Shown piece after piece: positions 1 through 8,695 of a stretch of 64,000 nt of DNA; position 1 is the first letter of the stretch; each line of letters starts with the position of its first letter. The notes beneath the pieces were generated by a model that did no database searches, was not told the origin of the DNA, and saw only the letters and a list, made by a program, of their open reading frames with translations. The position numbers were made by a program, and so were the translations under genes. Origin of the DNA: Aliivibrio fischeri (GTDB lineage Bacteria; Pseudomonadota; Gammaproteobacteria; Enterobacterales; Vibrionaceae); NCBI GenBank assembly GCA_038993745.2, contig CP160629.1, positions 1,054,001 to 1,118,000 of the forward strand, read 5' to 3'.

Positions 1-1
1 G

Positions 2-733
2 TCTTCTGGTGGTGTTGCATCATCATTTGACCCGTGGCAATTAAACGCAATGTCTGCAGAAGAAATTGGTGCCGCTGTAGAGGTTGCTGACGCTTATGGT
101 TCGTATGTAATGTCGCATGCTTACAGTAAAAAAGCGATTTTACGCAATCTAGATGCAGGCGTTAAGACCATTGAGCATGGCTTTATGTTTGATGGTGAAA
201 TTAATAAAAAAATGAAAGAAAAGGGCGCTTATATTACGACGAATATGACGGCTTTCTCTCCTTATTTAAGTCAAATCGAAGCGATCAATAGTAATCCTGC
301 ATCAAAACGCAAAGCTGAATCAGCAACCAAAGCATTCAAAAACTATATTTCTAATGTGAAAAAGTACCAACCGAAATGGGGATTCCATACCGATTGTGTT
401 GGTGATGTAACGTCATGTATTAAACAAACTGACCATACGATTTATCTTGCAGGGAAAGAGCTAGGCAATTTTTATACTCTTAAAGGCATGACATCTGTAA
501 ATGGTGAAATTGTGAAATTATCAGGAGTGATGGATCCGTATCCTGAAGGTAAATTAGGTGTAGTTGAAGTGGGTGCTTATGCTGATTTATTGGTGGTAGA
601 TGGTAATCCTCTTGAAGACTTATCTGTGCTTGGCGCTAATGAAAAGTGGTTTGATGCGAAAGAGCGAGATCCTGCGCTTGATACGATTAAAGTTATCATG
701 AAAGACGGCAAAATTTACAAAAATACGTTGTAG
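2..733 (+). CDS. Metal-dependent amidohydrolase, C-terminal part (5' end outside window)
   Basis: The reading frame is open from the left window edge, so the first internal ATG (50) is not the true start. The visible part begins in a Gly-Gly-Val-Ala-Ser-Ser-Phe-Asp-Pro segment that aligns with the Gly-rich loop of the complete paralogue at 2921-4180. It retains the metal/catalytic elements of the amidohydrolase superfamily: SHAYS (His ligand), IEHGF (second His) and HTDCVGD (active-site Asp). The C-terminus carries the usual return to the small composite beta domain (EVGAYADLLVVDGNPL). Members are cytoplasmic hydrolases of cyclic amides, dipeptides or related C-N bonds; the substrate is not readable here. 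A DUF3299 gene follows 58 bp downstream in the same direction. Confidence 0.85.
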   Translation, partial: SSGGVASSFDPWQLNAMSAEEIGAAVEVADAYGSYVMSHAYSKKAILRNLDAGVKTIEHGFMFDGEINKKMKEKGAYITTNMTAFSPYLSQIEAINSNPASKRKAESATKAFKNYISNVKKYQPKWGFHTDCVGDVTSCIKQTDHTIYLAGKELGNFYTLKGMTSVNGEIVKLSGVMDPYPEGKLGVVEVGAYADLLVVDGNPLEDLSVLGANEKWFDAKERDPALDTIKVIMKDGKIYKNTL

Positions 734-754
734 CAGTTGATGAACCTTTTTGTA

Positions 755-775
755 TAGCCTACTTAATGTAGGCTA
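755..775 (+). other. Short intergenic hairpin
   Basis: An 8-bp perfect inverted repeat (TAGCCTAC / GTAGGCTA, loop TTAAT) lies between the amidohydrolase stop and the DUF3299 start. No T-tract follows, so it looks like an mRNA stability or partial attenuation element rather than a strong terminator. Confidence 0.35.
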
Positions 776-791
776 GTTATAAGGATCCATA

Positions 792-1433
792 ATGAAGAAA
801 ATTATCTTTTTATTGGTGCTATGTATCCCGTTCTATTCAATGAGTGACGAACTAATTGAATTAAAGTGGCAGGAATTAGCCATTAAACAAACTGAAGTTA
901 ATGTACGTTTACCTGAATTAACTGACCAACAAAAACTGACTCTTAAGCAAATTTTAATATTACAGAATGATGCTACAGCAAAAGCTGAAGAGCAGCGTTT
1001 AGAACTAATGAATCAACTAAAAAAAGAGGGGGTTAATGCAACAGAGGCGATTGCTGCAAGACAAGCATACATGACAGCAAAGCAAAAGAATGCAGAAGCA
1101 ATAACTCAAGAATACGATGGAAAAAAAGTACGTATGCCAGGGTTCATTGTCCCTATTGAGTTTGACGGTTTAAAAACAACCGAGTTTTTATTAGTCCCCG
1201 TAGCAGGAGCTTGCATTCATATGCCTCCGCCACCTGCAAATCAAATTGTTCGAGTTTCATATCCAGAAGGCTTTACTGTGCAAAATGTGCAATATCCAGT
1301 TTGGATTGAGGGTGATTTTCATTCGAAAAAAGTGACGGAAGAAGTATTTTTAGTGGATGGTCAAAGTAATATCACAATGGGATATGAAATGAATGCATCG
1401 TTGATTGAAGATTATTATGAACCCGAAAGTTAA
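792..1433 (+). CDS. DUF3299-domain periplasmic protein
   Basis: 213 aa with an N-terminal signal peptide (KKIIFLLVLCIPFYSMS). A Glu/Lys/Gln-rich helical stretch runs from about residue 45 to 105. The C-terminal half has the DUF3299 signature: GFIVPIEFDG, then EFLLVPVAGACIHMPPPPANQ, with a conserved Cys-Ile-His and a Pro run. No enzyme activity is established for this family; the Cys/His pair suggests a possible metal or redox site (inference). The helical insertion ahead of the domain makes it longer than a bare DUF3299 protein. It sits between an amidohydrolase and a porin, with a 'GGAT' ribosome-binding stretch just before the ATG, and is probably co-transcribed with both. Confidence 0.75.
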   Translation: MKKIIFLLVLCIPFYSMSDELIELKWQELAIKQTEVNVRLPELTDQQKLTLKQILILQNDATAKAEEQRLELMNQLKKEGVNATEAIAARQAYMTAKQKNAEAITQEYDGKKVRMPGFIVPIEFDGLKTTEFLLVPVAGACIHMPPPPANQIVRVSYPEGFTVQNVQYPVWIEGDFHSKKVTEEVFLVDGQSNITMGYEMNASLIEDYYEPES

Positions 1434-1450
1434 TAAACTAGGAGATGACA

Positions 1451-2722
1451 TTGAGTAATAACAATATGATAAAAAATAGTTTATTGATCACGGCGTTAAC
1501 TTCACCTTTTGCGTTTGCTGCAAATTTCGAAAGTCCCGACTCTGTAGAAAATACCATTGAAAGTAAATCGTCTCTAAAACCACACTGGCGAGAAGAACTA
1601 TCGAATAAAGGCATCACTTTTGGCATTGATTATTTGGCATTAGGTCTTTCTTCTCCTAATGGTTCTCAAGGAAACAGCATTGATCGTTCATCCGGTATTG
1701 CGCGGTTTTATGGGGCTTGGCATTTAGTTGGTAATGGCACAGAGGATACTGGTGGCATTGTTTGGAAGGTTGAGCATAGGCATGCTTACAGTTCAACACC
1801 ACCTAAAAACATGGCTTTCATTGATGATATTAGTAATGGCCCAGAGGGCTTAGGTTATGTGGGAATGATAGCCCCAGCTTATAACGATCAAGGAACAAGG
1901 GTTACTAATCTACACTGGAAACAAAAATTCAATAATGGAAAAACATCTCTGCTCATTGGTTGGCAAGATGTGACTGATTATGTAGATGCATATGCTTTGG
2001 CGAGTCCGTGGACTGGGTTTACAAATTTAGCATTTAGTACAGGGGCTGGGGTCATGGGTTTACCTGACGATGGTATCTTAGCTATTTCTGCCGGGCATAT
2101 GGTCACAGATAATTTTTATGTCGTTGCTGGCATTGCAGATGCAAAAGGAAAGTCTGATGATATTTTTGAAGGGTTTGATACAGCCTTTCATGACAGCACT
2201 TATTTTAAAACCCTTGAGTTAGGGTGGACGGATTCACAAGACCAAATTTATACCGACAATTTTCATGTAACGTTGTGGCATTTTGATGAAGGATCAAGAC
2301 ACAGTTTATCATCAACGGTGTTATCTGATGGAAGCGTTATTGGCGGTGAGAGTGGACAAGGTGTTAACTTTTCATGGAGTCAGTTTGTTACTGCTCAATT
2401 TATGCCTTTTGTTCGTGGTGGTATATCTGAAGGAGATGTTGCCTTATTCGATAAATCGTTAAGTGTCGGTGTTGGGTACTTTGGACTAGGTACTGGTAAT
2501 AATAATTTAGGTTTTGCTGTTAACTGGTCTGAAACCAACAGTGATACATTGCAAAAATTTATGGGGGCTGAAAAGTATCAAACTACGGCTGAGTTATATT
2601 ACAACATGCAAATAGGGGATAATTTTCAGATCACTCCAGATATTCAATATATAAATAATCCAGCTCTTTCAAGTGAAAGCAGTGCGTGGGTCTTTGGCTT
2701 ACGAGCAAGAATTTTTATATAA
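1451..2722 (+). CDS. OprB-type carbohydrate-selective porin
   Basis: About 423 aa, exported (signal peptide ending near AFAFA-ANF) and predicted to form an outer-membrane beta barrel: alternating short hydrophobic/polar strands, Gly and aromatic rich, ending in the typical porin C-terminus (LRARIFI, aromatic near the last residue). Features of the OprB family include the N-terminal 'HWREELSNKGITFGIDY' segment followed by repeated Y/W-rich strands. I prefer the TTG at 1451, which lies 6 nt after TAGGAG; the ATG at 1445 directly abuts that Shine-Dalgarno and is badly spaced. The position next to two amidohydrolases suggests it admits their small-molecule substrate. A strong terminator follows at once. 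Confidence 0.8.
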   Translation: MSNNNMIKNSLLITALTSPFAFAANFESPDSVENTIESKSSLKPHWREELSNKGITFGIDYLALGLSSPNGSQGNSIDRSSGIARFYGAWHLVGNGTEDTGGIVWKVEHRHAYSSTPPKNMAFIDDISNGPEGLGYVGMIAPAYNDQGTRVTNLHWKQKFNNGKTSLLIGWQDVTDYVDAYALASPWTGFTNLAFSTGAGVMGLPDDGILAISAGHMVTDNFYVVAGIADAKGKSDDIFEGFDTAFHDSTYFKTLELGWTDSQDQIYTDNFHVTLWHFDEGSRHSLSSTVLSDGSVIGGESGQGVNFSWSQFVTAQFMPFVRGGISEGDVALFDKSLSVGVGYFGLGTGNNNLGFAVNWSETNSDTLQKFMGAEKYQTTAELYYNMQIGDNFQITPDIQYINNPALSSESSAWVFGLRARIFI

Positions 2723-2726
2723 ATAG

Positions 2727-2797
2727 AAAGGCATCTAGCAACTTAAATAAGCAATTAATTTTAATGGCTTATTTAAGTTGCTAGATGCCTTTTTTTG
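2727..2797 (+). terminator. Long-stem rho-independent terminator
   Basis: A perfect 24-bp stem (2729-2752 with 2767-2790), 14-nt AT-rich loop, followed by seven T residues. The A-rich left flank also makes it usable from the other strand. It closes the amidohydrolase/DUF3299/porin unit. Confidence 0.95.
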
Positions 2798-2920
2798 GTT
2801 GCTGTGTATCTAAAGATTAAAGTAATAAAGCAAAGTGCCCACTTGTCGTCAAATGGCAATTCTCCGGACTAAATTTAACCTATTATCTCTCTGTCCCCAC
2901 AAAATTAAAGAGAGAAAAAT

Positions 2921-4180
2921 ATGACTACAGTAATAACTAATGCAAACGTATTTAATGGCGTAGATAATCAATTACAAGAAAATGTGTCTTTGCTCATTGA
3001 AAATAATGTGATCACTCAAATTGGTGATGTTGACTTATCTTTAGCAAGCGAAATTATTGATGCTAAAGGTGGCACAGTGATGCCGGGTCTTATGGATGCA
3101 CACGTTCATATCACGATGTCTGCGCCTTTTCATGAACTTGATAAAATGACCAGAGAAGAAGTTGCAATCCGCTCTGCAAAAGTTGCAGAAGGAATGCTGA
3201 TGCGTGGTTTTACAACGGTTCGTGACGTAGCGGGCAATACACTAGGGCTTAAAAACTGTATTGATAATGGTTATGCTACAGGTCCTCGAATTCTGCCTTC
3301 TCAAGCGGCTATTTCACAAACTTGTGGTCATTCAGATTATCGTCAAAACCAAGCACAAGAACGTACTGGCAGTCATGAAGATTCTCCTTTAATGAAAACG
3401 GGCGCATTTAAAGTAGCAGATGGCCGCTCAGAAGTGCTTAGAGCGGTACGTGAGCAGTTATTTATGGGCGCATCGCAAATTAAAATGATGGCCGGTGGTG
3501 GCGCTTCATCGACATTTGATCCACTTGATACGATTCAATACACATTAGATGAAATGAAAGCAGCGGTTGAAGCCGCATCCGATTACGGTACCTATGTCGC
3601 TGCGCATATTCATACTGCTGATACCATGAGAAGAGCTGCCGAGGCTGGGGTAATGTCATTTGAGCATGCCACTATTATGGATGATGACATTGCTAAAACC
3701 ATTAAAGATAAAGGGATCTTTGTTATTCCATCGTACTTTACGTCATCACTGATTGCTGAACGAAAAATACCTCTAGGCAGTGAAACCTTGTATCAAAAAA
3801 CAGAGCGAGTGGGTAAAGCGATGTTTAAGTCAGCAGAGTTAATTAAAAAGTACGATATCCAAAATATTTGTTTTGGTACCGATTGTGTAGGCACGCTTGA
3901 TGTCCATAAAACACAGTCAGAAGAACTTCAAGCTATTGAGACGGTATTTGATTCATTGACTGCTCTTAAAATGGTGACATCGAATTGTGGACGTTTGTTT
4001 GAGATGTCAACATACAAGCATCCATACCAAGAAGGTAAGCTAGGTCAAATTACTGAAGGGGCTTATGCTGACTTACTTATCATTGAAGGGAATCCTTTGA
4101 ATGGTGTGTCATGTGTTACTAATACTGAAACACAAAAGCTCATCATGAAAGATGGAGTGGTGTACAAAAATACACTATGA
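2921..4180 (+). CDS. Metal-dependent amidohydrolase (imidazolonepropionase/prolidase-like)
   Basis: 419 aa, complete. Amidohydrolase-superfamily landmarks in order: composite N-terminal beta domain (1-55), PGLMDAHVHI with metal ligands His61 and His63, IKMMAGGGAS (Lys that would be carboxylated) near residue 190, AAHIHTADTM and MSFEHATIMD (metal His residues), FGTDCVG (catalytic Asp) near 320, and the C-terminal EGAYADLLIIEGNPL. It is a close paralogue of the truncated gene at the left edge. It has its own promoter region after the long terminator and a good purine-rich RBS (AAAGAGAG). No signal peptide, so cytoplasmic. The exact substrate (N-acyl or cyclic amino-acid amide, dipeptide) cannot be told. 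Confidence 0.85.
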   Translation: MTTVITNANVFNGVDNQLQENVSLLIENNVITQIGDVDLSLASEIIDAKGGTVMPGLMDAHVHITMSAPFHELDKMTREEVAIRSAKVAEGMLMRGFTTVRDVAGNTLGLKNCIDNGYATGPRILPSQAAISQTCGHSDYRQNQAQERTGSHEDSPLMKTGAFKVADGRSEVLRAVREQLFMGASQIKMMAGGGASSTFDPLDTIQYTLDEMKAAVEAASDYGTYVAAHIHTADTMRRAAEAGVMSFEHATIMDDDIAKTIKDKGIFVIPSYFTSSLIAERKIPLGSETLYQKTERVGKAMFKSAELIKKYDIQNICFGTDCVGTLDVHKTQSEELQAIETVFDSLTALKMVTSNCGRLFEMSTYKHPYQEGKLGQITEGAYADLLIIEGNPLNGVSCVTNTETQKLIMKDGVVYKNTL

Positions 4181-4197
4181 GCAATTCGCATGAGTTG

Positions 4198-5205
4198 TTA
4201 ATTTTGTAGACCAAGAATGGTCTTCTTATATAACTTAGGGGTTAATCCGCTGATCCGTTTAAATGCTCGTGAAAAATGCGAGATATTATTATAACCAAGT
4301 TGGTTTGATATATGGGTTAGCGAATGCCCCTCTTCCATAAGCTCACAAGAGACAGATAGCATAAGACTTTCTTTTATTTGTCTAAATGATGTGCGTTCTT
4401 CTTTTAAGCGTCTTTGAAATGTTCTTGAGGTCATATTTAGCAGTTTTGCAGCTTGATTAACCGTTAAAGAATGCTCTCTCACATAAGGTAGTAAAGCGGT
4501 AAATACACTGTCACTAAAGCTAGAGTGCCATTCAACTAATGGCTGCTTTTGTTCGGTATCGGAATGCGATATATGGATTTCTTTGTGCAGTATATCGTCA
4601 TCAATCAAAACGGCTGTAGTATGCTGACCAATAAACAATTGGGTCTTGCCATTTAATGAAGACAATAAAGCGTCGGCATCGTTGTGTTGAATTCGGATTT
4701 GTTGAGGGAACCAATTCGTTTTGGTTAATGCCTGAATGAGTTCTATGATATATAAAACGGCAAACACTTCGCTCCACAAAAAGTAAACACTGTTTTCATA
4801 AGGTGTAGATCGACAAAACCAGTGTTTATTGTATTCTTCTTCAAATGAAATTGAGCTTCCCGGTGAGTCACTCTTAAATACATCACTTGCTTTTTCAAGC
4901 GCCTCTTTAACGGTAACCGCTTCACTAAATTGTTTGAGTATTTGCGGAATAATGCGTTGTCGGAAAGCTAACCGTAAAAGTTCACTAAAATTGTTAATAC
5001 CAACTTGAGATGAGAGTAAATAGATCAAACGTTTTACGGGCTCAGTTGGTAAATAATCTTTATCGGTATTAAACAGATCTGGAGGCAGTCCAGAGTCACG
5101 TAACAGTTCTTGAATATTTATTCCGTGCTTTGCAAACACATCAATAAGAATTTTTGTATAACCCGTACGGATCATAGGTAATGGTGCTGTGTTAGAAGAC
5201 GGCAT
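4198..5205 (-). CDS. AraC-family transcriptional regulator
   Basis: 335 aa. The N-terminal two thirds match the PF12625-type arabinose-binding-like sensing domain seen in OruR/ArgR-type AraC proteins ('SGLPPDLF', 'RLIYLLSSQVG'). The C-terminal ~100 residues hold two helix-turn-helix motifs: LTVNQAAKLLNMTSRTFQRRL and HSLTHISNQLGYNNISHFSRAFKR, the second being the canonical AraC signature ending GLTPK. It is convergent with the amidohydrolase (17-bp gap) and divergent from the HlyD gene. By position it could control the amidohydrolase/porin genes, the efflux genes, or both; the sequence does not decide. Confidence 0.88.
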   Translation of the reverse strand: MPSSNTAPLPMIRTGYTKILIDVFAKHGINIQELLRDSGLPPDLFNTDKDYLPTEPVKRLIYLLSSQVGINNFSELLRLAFRQRIIPQILKQFSEAVTVKEALEKASDVFKSDSPGSSISFEEEYNKHWFCRSTPYENSVYFLWSEVFAVLYIIELIQALTKTNWFPQQIRIQHNDADALLSSLNGKTQLFIGQHTTAVLIDDDILHKEIHISHSDTEQKQPLVEWHSSFSDSVFTALLPYVREHSLTVNQAAKLLNMTSRTFQRRLKEERTSFRQIKESLMLSVSCELMEEGHSLTHISNQLGYNNISHFSRAFKRISGLTPKLYKKTILGLQN

Positions 5206-5471
5206 AAATAACTCATTCTATGTAAAACGAATAATAAGTATTGGCGTAAAATGGTAAGTAATCATTCTCTATTTGCTGATATTTTTATCTTTTAGTTCAA
5301 TTTGCGACACACAACACAATATTGCTGTACTGTTGTATATTGATGAGTATTAGATCTTATATAAATAACTAATTAAATAATAAGTATTTTCTATATAAGT
5401 TTCTCGATTTTTTTCAAATAGCGACTATAAATATAGTTTAGGAATGGATTCCAATAGCGGTAGGTAACGGT

Positions 5472-6599
5472 ATGACAGAAGAAATAAAAGCACCAAAAGA
5501 AGAGAGTGAAAATACCTCACAAGAAAATAACGCGCCTAAAAAAAATAAGGTTCGAAAAATTACGAATTATTTGTTAATTACGGTTGCTGCTCTACTGTTA
5601 TTTAGCATTATTTCTGATCGCATTATTCCTTTAACCGATAATGCCCGAGTAAAGGGCTATGTCGTTCCTATAAAGCCTGAAGTCTCTGGGCAAGTTTTAG
5701 ATATTTTAGTTCAACCTAATCAACTAATTAAAGAAGGCGATGTACTTGCTAAATTAAATCCTGTTGATTATGAAATCGCATTAAAACAAGCAGAACAAAG
5801 TTTAGAAATTGCAGGGCAAAATGTAGGTGCTCAAACTGCGGTGATTGCTTCATCTCAAGCAAGATTAACTAGCGCAAATGTTGAATTGGAAAATACGCGA
5901 CTTCAATCTAATCGTATTCTTGAAATGGCAGAGCGTGGTGTTGTATCTAAAGCTGATGCAGATAAAGCACGAGCGGCATTAGCTACAGCAAAAGCGAATG
6001 TTGTTAATGCTCAAGCTGATCTCGAAAAATCGAAGAAACAATTGGGTGCTGATGGTGCTGAAAACAGTCAGATTAAAGCTGCGTTGTTGGCATTAGAGCA
6101 AGCTCAAATTAATTTAGAGAGAACGGAAATTAAAGCGCCTACTGATGGCGGAGTGTCTAATTTTAGTTTATCTGAAGGGTTTTATGCTTCTGCTGGTCAG
6201 CCAATTATGACGTTTGTTTCAACGGAAAGTATTTGGATTGAAGCGTATTTTAGAGAAAATAGCTTAGGAAATATTCAACCGGGCGATAAAGTTGAAATCG
6301 CATTGGATTTTGCTCCAGGCAAAGTGATTCAAGGTACGGTAAGCAGCGTTGATTGGGGCGTTGATTGGGGTCAAAGCAATCAAGCGGGCAAGTTAGCTCA
6401 AGCGAATAATCAAACTGGATGGTTACGCCAAACTCAGATGCTACCTATTGCCATTGAGTTTGATCATTCACAAACAACTGGACAATTGCGTATCGGCGGG
6501 CAAGCGGATGTAATTGTGTATAGTGGTGATAACGTTATTTTTAATACGATAGGCAAACTGTGGATCCGCTTTGTGAGCTTGATGTCTTATGTCAGATAA
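5472..6599 (+). CDS. HlyD/EmrA-family membrane fusion protein
   Basis: 375 aa periplasmic adaptor. A charged N-terminal tail (1-29) precedes one membrane segment (about 31-49). The first lipoyl/barrel-sandwich half follows (DNARVKGYVVPIKPEVSGQVLDI, about 55-90), then a coiled-coil hairpin (about 95-200, Ala/Gln/Glu rich) and the second lipoyl half (ERTEIKAPTDGGVSNFSLSEG). The C-terminal beta domain contains IEAYFRENSLGNIQPGDKVEI. Such adaptors bridge an inner-membrane pump and an outer-membrane channel. It overlaps the downstream DUF2955 gene by 11 nt, a sign of translational coupling and a joint pump, as in AaeA-AaeB. Confidence 0.88.
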   Translation: MTEEIKAPKEESENTSQENNAPKKNKVRKITNYLLITVAALLLFSIISDRIIPLTDNARVKGYVVPIKPEVSGQVLDILVQPNQLIKEGDVLAKLNPVDYEIALKQAEQSLEIAGQNVGAQTAVIASSQARLTSANVELENTRLQSNRILEMAERGVVSKADADKARAALATAKANVVNAQADLEKSKKQLGADGAENSQIKAALLALEQAQINLERTEIKAPTDGGVSNFSLSEGFYASAGQPIMTFVSTESIWIEAYFRENSLGNIQPGDKVEIALDFAPGKVIQGTVSSVDWGVDWGQSNQAGKLAQANNQTGWLRQTQMLPIAIEFDHSQTTGQLRIGGQADVIVYSGDNVIFNTIGKLWIRFVSLMSYVR

Positions 6600-7608
6600 C
6601 GTCATTGAAGATACTCGAATTCAAACTAAGATACTGAGATACACGGTAGGGGTAGGTCTTGCCGTGTTTCTTGCTGCACTAATAGATTGGCCATTAGCCT
6701 TCGTTGCCCCTGTTTTTGTGGCTAAGTTTCTGATTGATAAACCTGAGTTAAATAAAGAAACTTTATATGAATTAACCATCGCTATGGTTGCTACCATGGT
6801 GCTTGGTTTGTTGCTATCAAATGGAATAACTCAATACCCAATTCCAATGCTTATTTTGGTCGGGATTATGATGTTGTGGGGATACTATTTGTTTACGGAC
6901 CCTAAATGGAATTTGTTTGCAACCATATTGATTATTGCCATATTAATGCTTCCGTTTATGGCGATATCCAATCCGGGTATGTCGGTTTTTCTTGCGACAG
7001 GTTTAGCAAGCTCGGGGGTTGTGGCGGTTATTATTTTTGCTTTAGTTCATATTTATTTTCCTGAGAAAGAATCCTCTTTTTCTGGGTATCAACCTTCACC
7101 ATTATCCAAGCAACAGCGATGGTATGCAGCATTTAGAGCGATGATTATTTCGTTTCCCGTCGTTTGCTTTTTCTTCATATTTCAAATATCAGAGGCTCTA
7201 TTAACTATGATGTTTATCGCCTTGTTATCTTTAATGATTACAGGTGAGAAATCAGTTAAATTGAGCGCATTTTTGATTATCGCCAATAGTATTGGCGGTG
7301 CTTTGGCGATCGGTGTTTTTTCAGTGTTAAGCCTCGCACCTAATATTTTATTTTATACGTTATTTATTTCATTAATTGCTTTGATAATGGCAACTCAAAT
7401 CTATACAAAACCAGCAAAAGCTCCAGTTTATGCTACGGCTTTTAGTACTGTACTTGTATTGTTAGGAAGCACATTAATGAGCTCTGGTGATATCGATAGC
7501 AATATGTTTATACGTATCTTTCAACTGTTTATGATTGGTATTTATATGATTATCGTTTCTTTCTTTTTAGAAACACGACAATGGGCGTTTTTAAAAATGC
7601 AGCCATAG
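6589..7608 (+). CDS. DUF2955 inner-membrane protein (FUSC/AaeB-like partner)
   Basis: 339 aa with about ten hydrophobic segments in two blocks separated by a hydrophilic stretch (about 155-185, 'FPEKESSFSGYQPSPLSKQQRW'). This is the two-repeat layout of DUF2955/fusaric-acid-resistance-type pumps, but without the large cytoplasmic domain of AaeB. Conserved-looking features are WPLAFVAPVFVAKFL near residue 28 and ALLSLMITGEKS near 215. The start codon lies inside the HlyD gene. Probably the inner-membrane component of a small aromatic-acid or drug efflux unit (inference from family and pairing). Confidence 0.8.
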   Translation: MSDNVIEDTRIQTKILRYTVGVGLAVFLAALIDWPLAFVAPVFVAKFLIDKPELNKETLYELTIAMVATMVLGLLLSNGITQYPIPMLILVGIMMLWGYYLFTDPKWNLFATILIIAILMLPFMAISNPGMSVFLATGLASSGVVAVIIFALVHIYFPEKESSFSGYQPSPLSKQQRWYAAFRAMIISFPVVCFFFIFQISEALLTMMFIALLSLMITGEKSVKLSAFLIIANSIGGALAIGVFSVLSLAPNILFYTLFISLIALIMATQIYTKPAKAPVYATAFSTVLVLLGSTLMSSGDIDSNMFIRIFQLFMIGIYMIIVSFFLETRQWAFLKMQP

Positions 7609-7633
7609 TTTTCATTACGAACAAGGATTGTTT

Positions 7634-8695
7634 ATGAAATTAGAAAATGATTTTTCGAATAAGGCAATAGACGCATTTATTAAAATATCAGCGATCGCTA
7701 TTTTGGTGTTTTGGTGCTTTTCTATTTTAAAACCATTTATGCTGTTGGTCGTGTGGGGAGGGATCATCGCCACCGCTTTATACCCAATCGTCACTTGGGG
7801 GCATAATAAATTTGGAATTTCAAAAGGCAAGGTTAGCGCAGGTTTAGCCTTTATTGGTGTGGTTCTTCTGGTTATTCCTTTAGTTGCACTCTCTACGGGG
7901 TTGTATACCAGTGGTTCAGAATTAGTGGCAGGCTATCAAAATGGCACTATATCCATACCTAAACCCAGTATAAACGTTAAAGAGTGGCCATTAATAGGCG
8001 ATAAGGCGTATGCTTTTGGTATTCATGCGTCTTCAAACTTAGAAAGTGTTTTACTTAAATATGGGGAAGAGGTGAAAGCCATTGTAGGCAAATTGGCGTC
8101 GATAGTTGGTTCATTAGGTGGCGGCTTTATTCAGTTTATTATCTCGACCATCATTGCTGGTGCTTTTATGGCAAATGCAGATAAGTGTGAACGTGCTTTT
8201 GTATTAGTCGCAAATCGCTTAACGGGTGAACATGGTGAGGCATTAACAACCTTATCTAAAACAACCGTAAGAAGTGTTGTTCAAGGTGTTATTGGGGTCG
8301 CTGTGATTCAATCGGTAATGGCGGGCTTAGGTATGGCTTTCGTTGGTGTTCCTGCCATTGGGTTATGGATGCTGCTTGTTATGCTTATTGCCATTATTCA
8401 ACTCCCACCCATTCTTGCTCTATTGCCCGTCATTCTTTATGTCTTTAGTGTTGATACCACAACAACTGCCGTTCTTTTTCTTATATGGTGTATTGTGGTT
8501 AGCGGTAGTGATGCGATATTAAAACCAATGCTACTTAGCCGTGGTTCAGAGACGCCGATGCTGGTTATTTTACTTGGTGCGTTAGGTGGAATGGCAATGT
8601 CAGGTATTGTTGGTTTATTTGTCGGTGCAGTAATTTTAAGTCTAACTTATCAATTATTTATGGTTTGGTTAGATAATGAATCGGCAGGGAAATAA
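7634..8695 (+). CDS. AI-2E family transporter (YdiK-like)
   Basis: 353 aa with seven to eight hydrophobic segments. A large periplasmic-type loop lies in the first half (about 90-150), and the C-terminal half carries the characteristic GVPAIGLWMLLVMLIAIIQLPPI and SDAILKPMLLSRG segments of the AI-2E/PerM family. Known members range from autoinducer-2 export to Na+/H+ antiport, so the name does not fix the substrate. I start at ATG 7634, seven bases after AAGGA, rather than the TTG at 7628. It follows the DUF2955 gene by 25 bp and overlaps the next gene by about 20 nt. Confidence 0.85.
   Translation: MKLENDFSNKAIDAFIKISAIAILVFWCFSILKPFMLLVVWGGIIATALYPIVTWGHNKFGISKGKVSAGLAFIGVVLLVIPLVALSTGLYTSGSELVAGYQNGTISIPKPSINVKEWPLIGDKAYAFGIHASSNLESVLLKYGEEVKAIVGKLASIVGSLGGGFIQFIISTIIAGAFMANADKCERAFVLVANRLTGEHGEALTTLSKTTVRSVVQGVIGVAVIQSVMAGLGMAFVGVPAIGLWMLLVMLIAIIQLPPILALLPVILYVFSVDTTTTAVLFLIWCIVVSGSDAILKPMLLSRGSETPMLVILLGALGGMAMSGIVGLFVGAVILSLTYQLFMVWLDNESAGK

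Noticed and set aside
7634..8695. Quorum-sensing autoinducer-2 exporter
   Set aside because: The family name AI-2E covers proteins with diverse roles; there is no lux/lsr gene nearby to support signalling.
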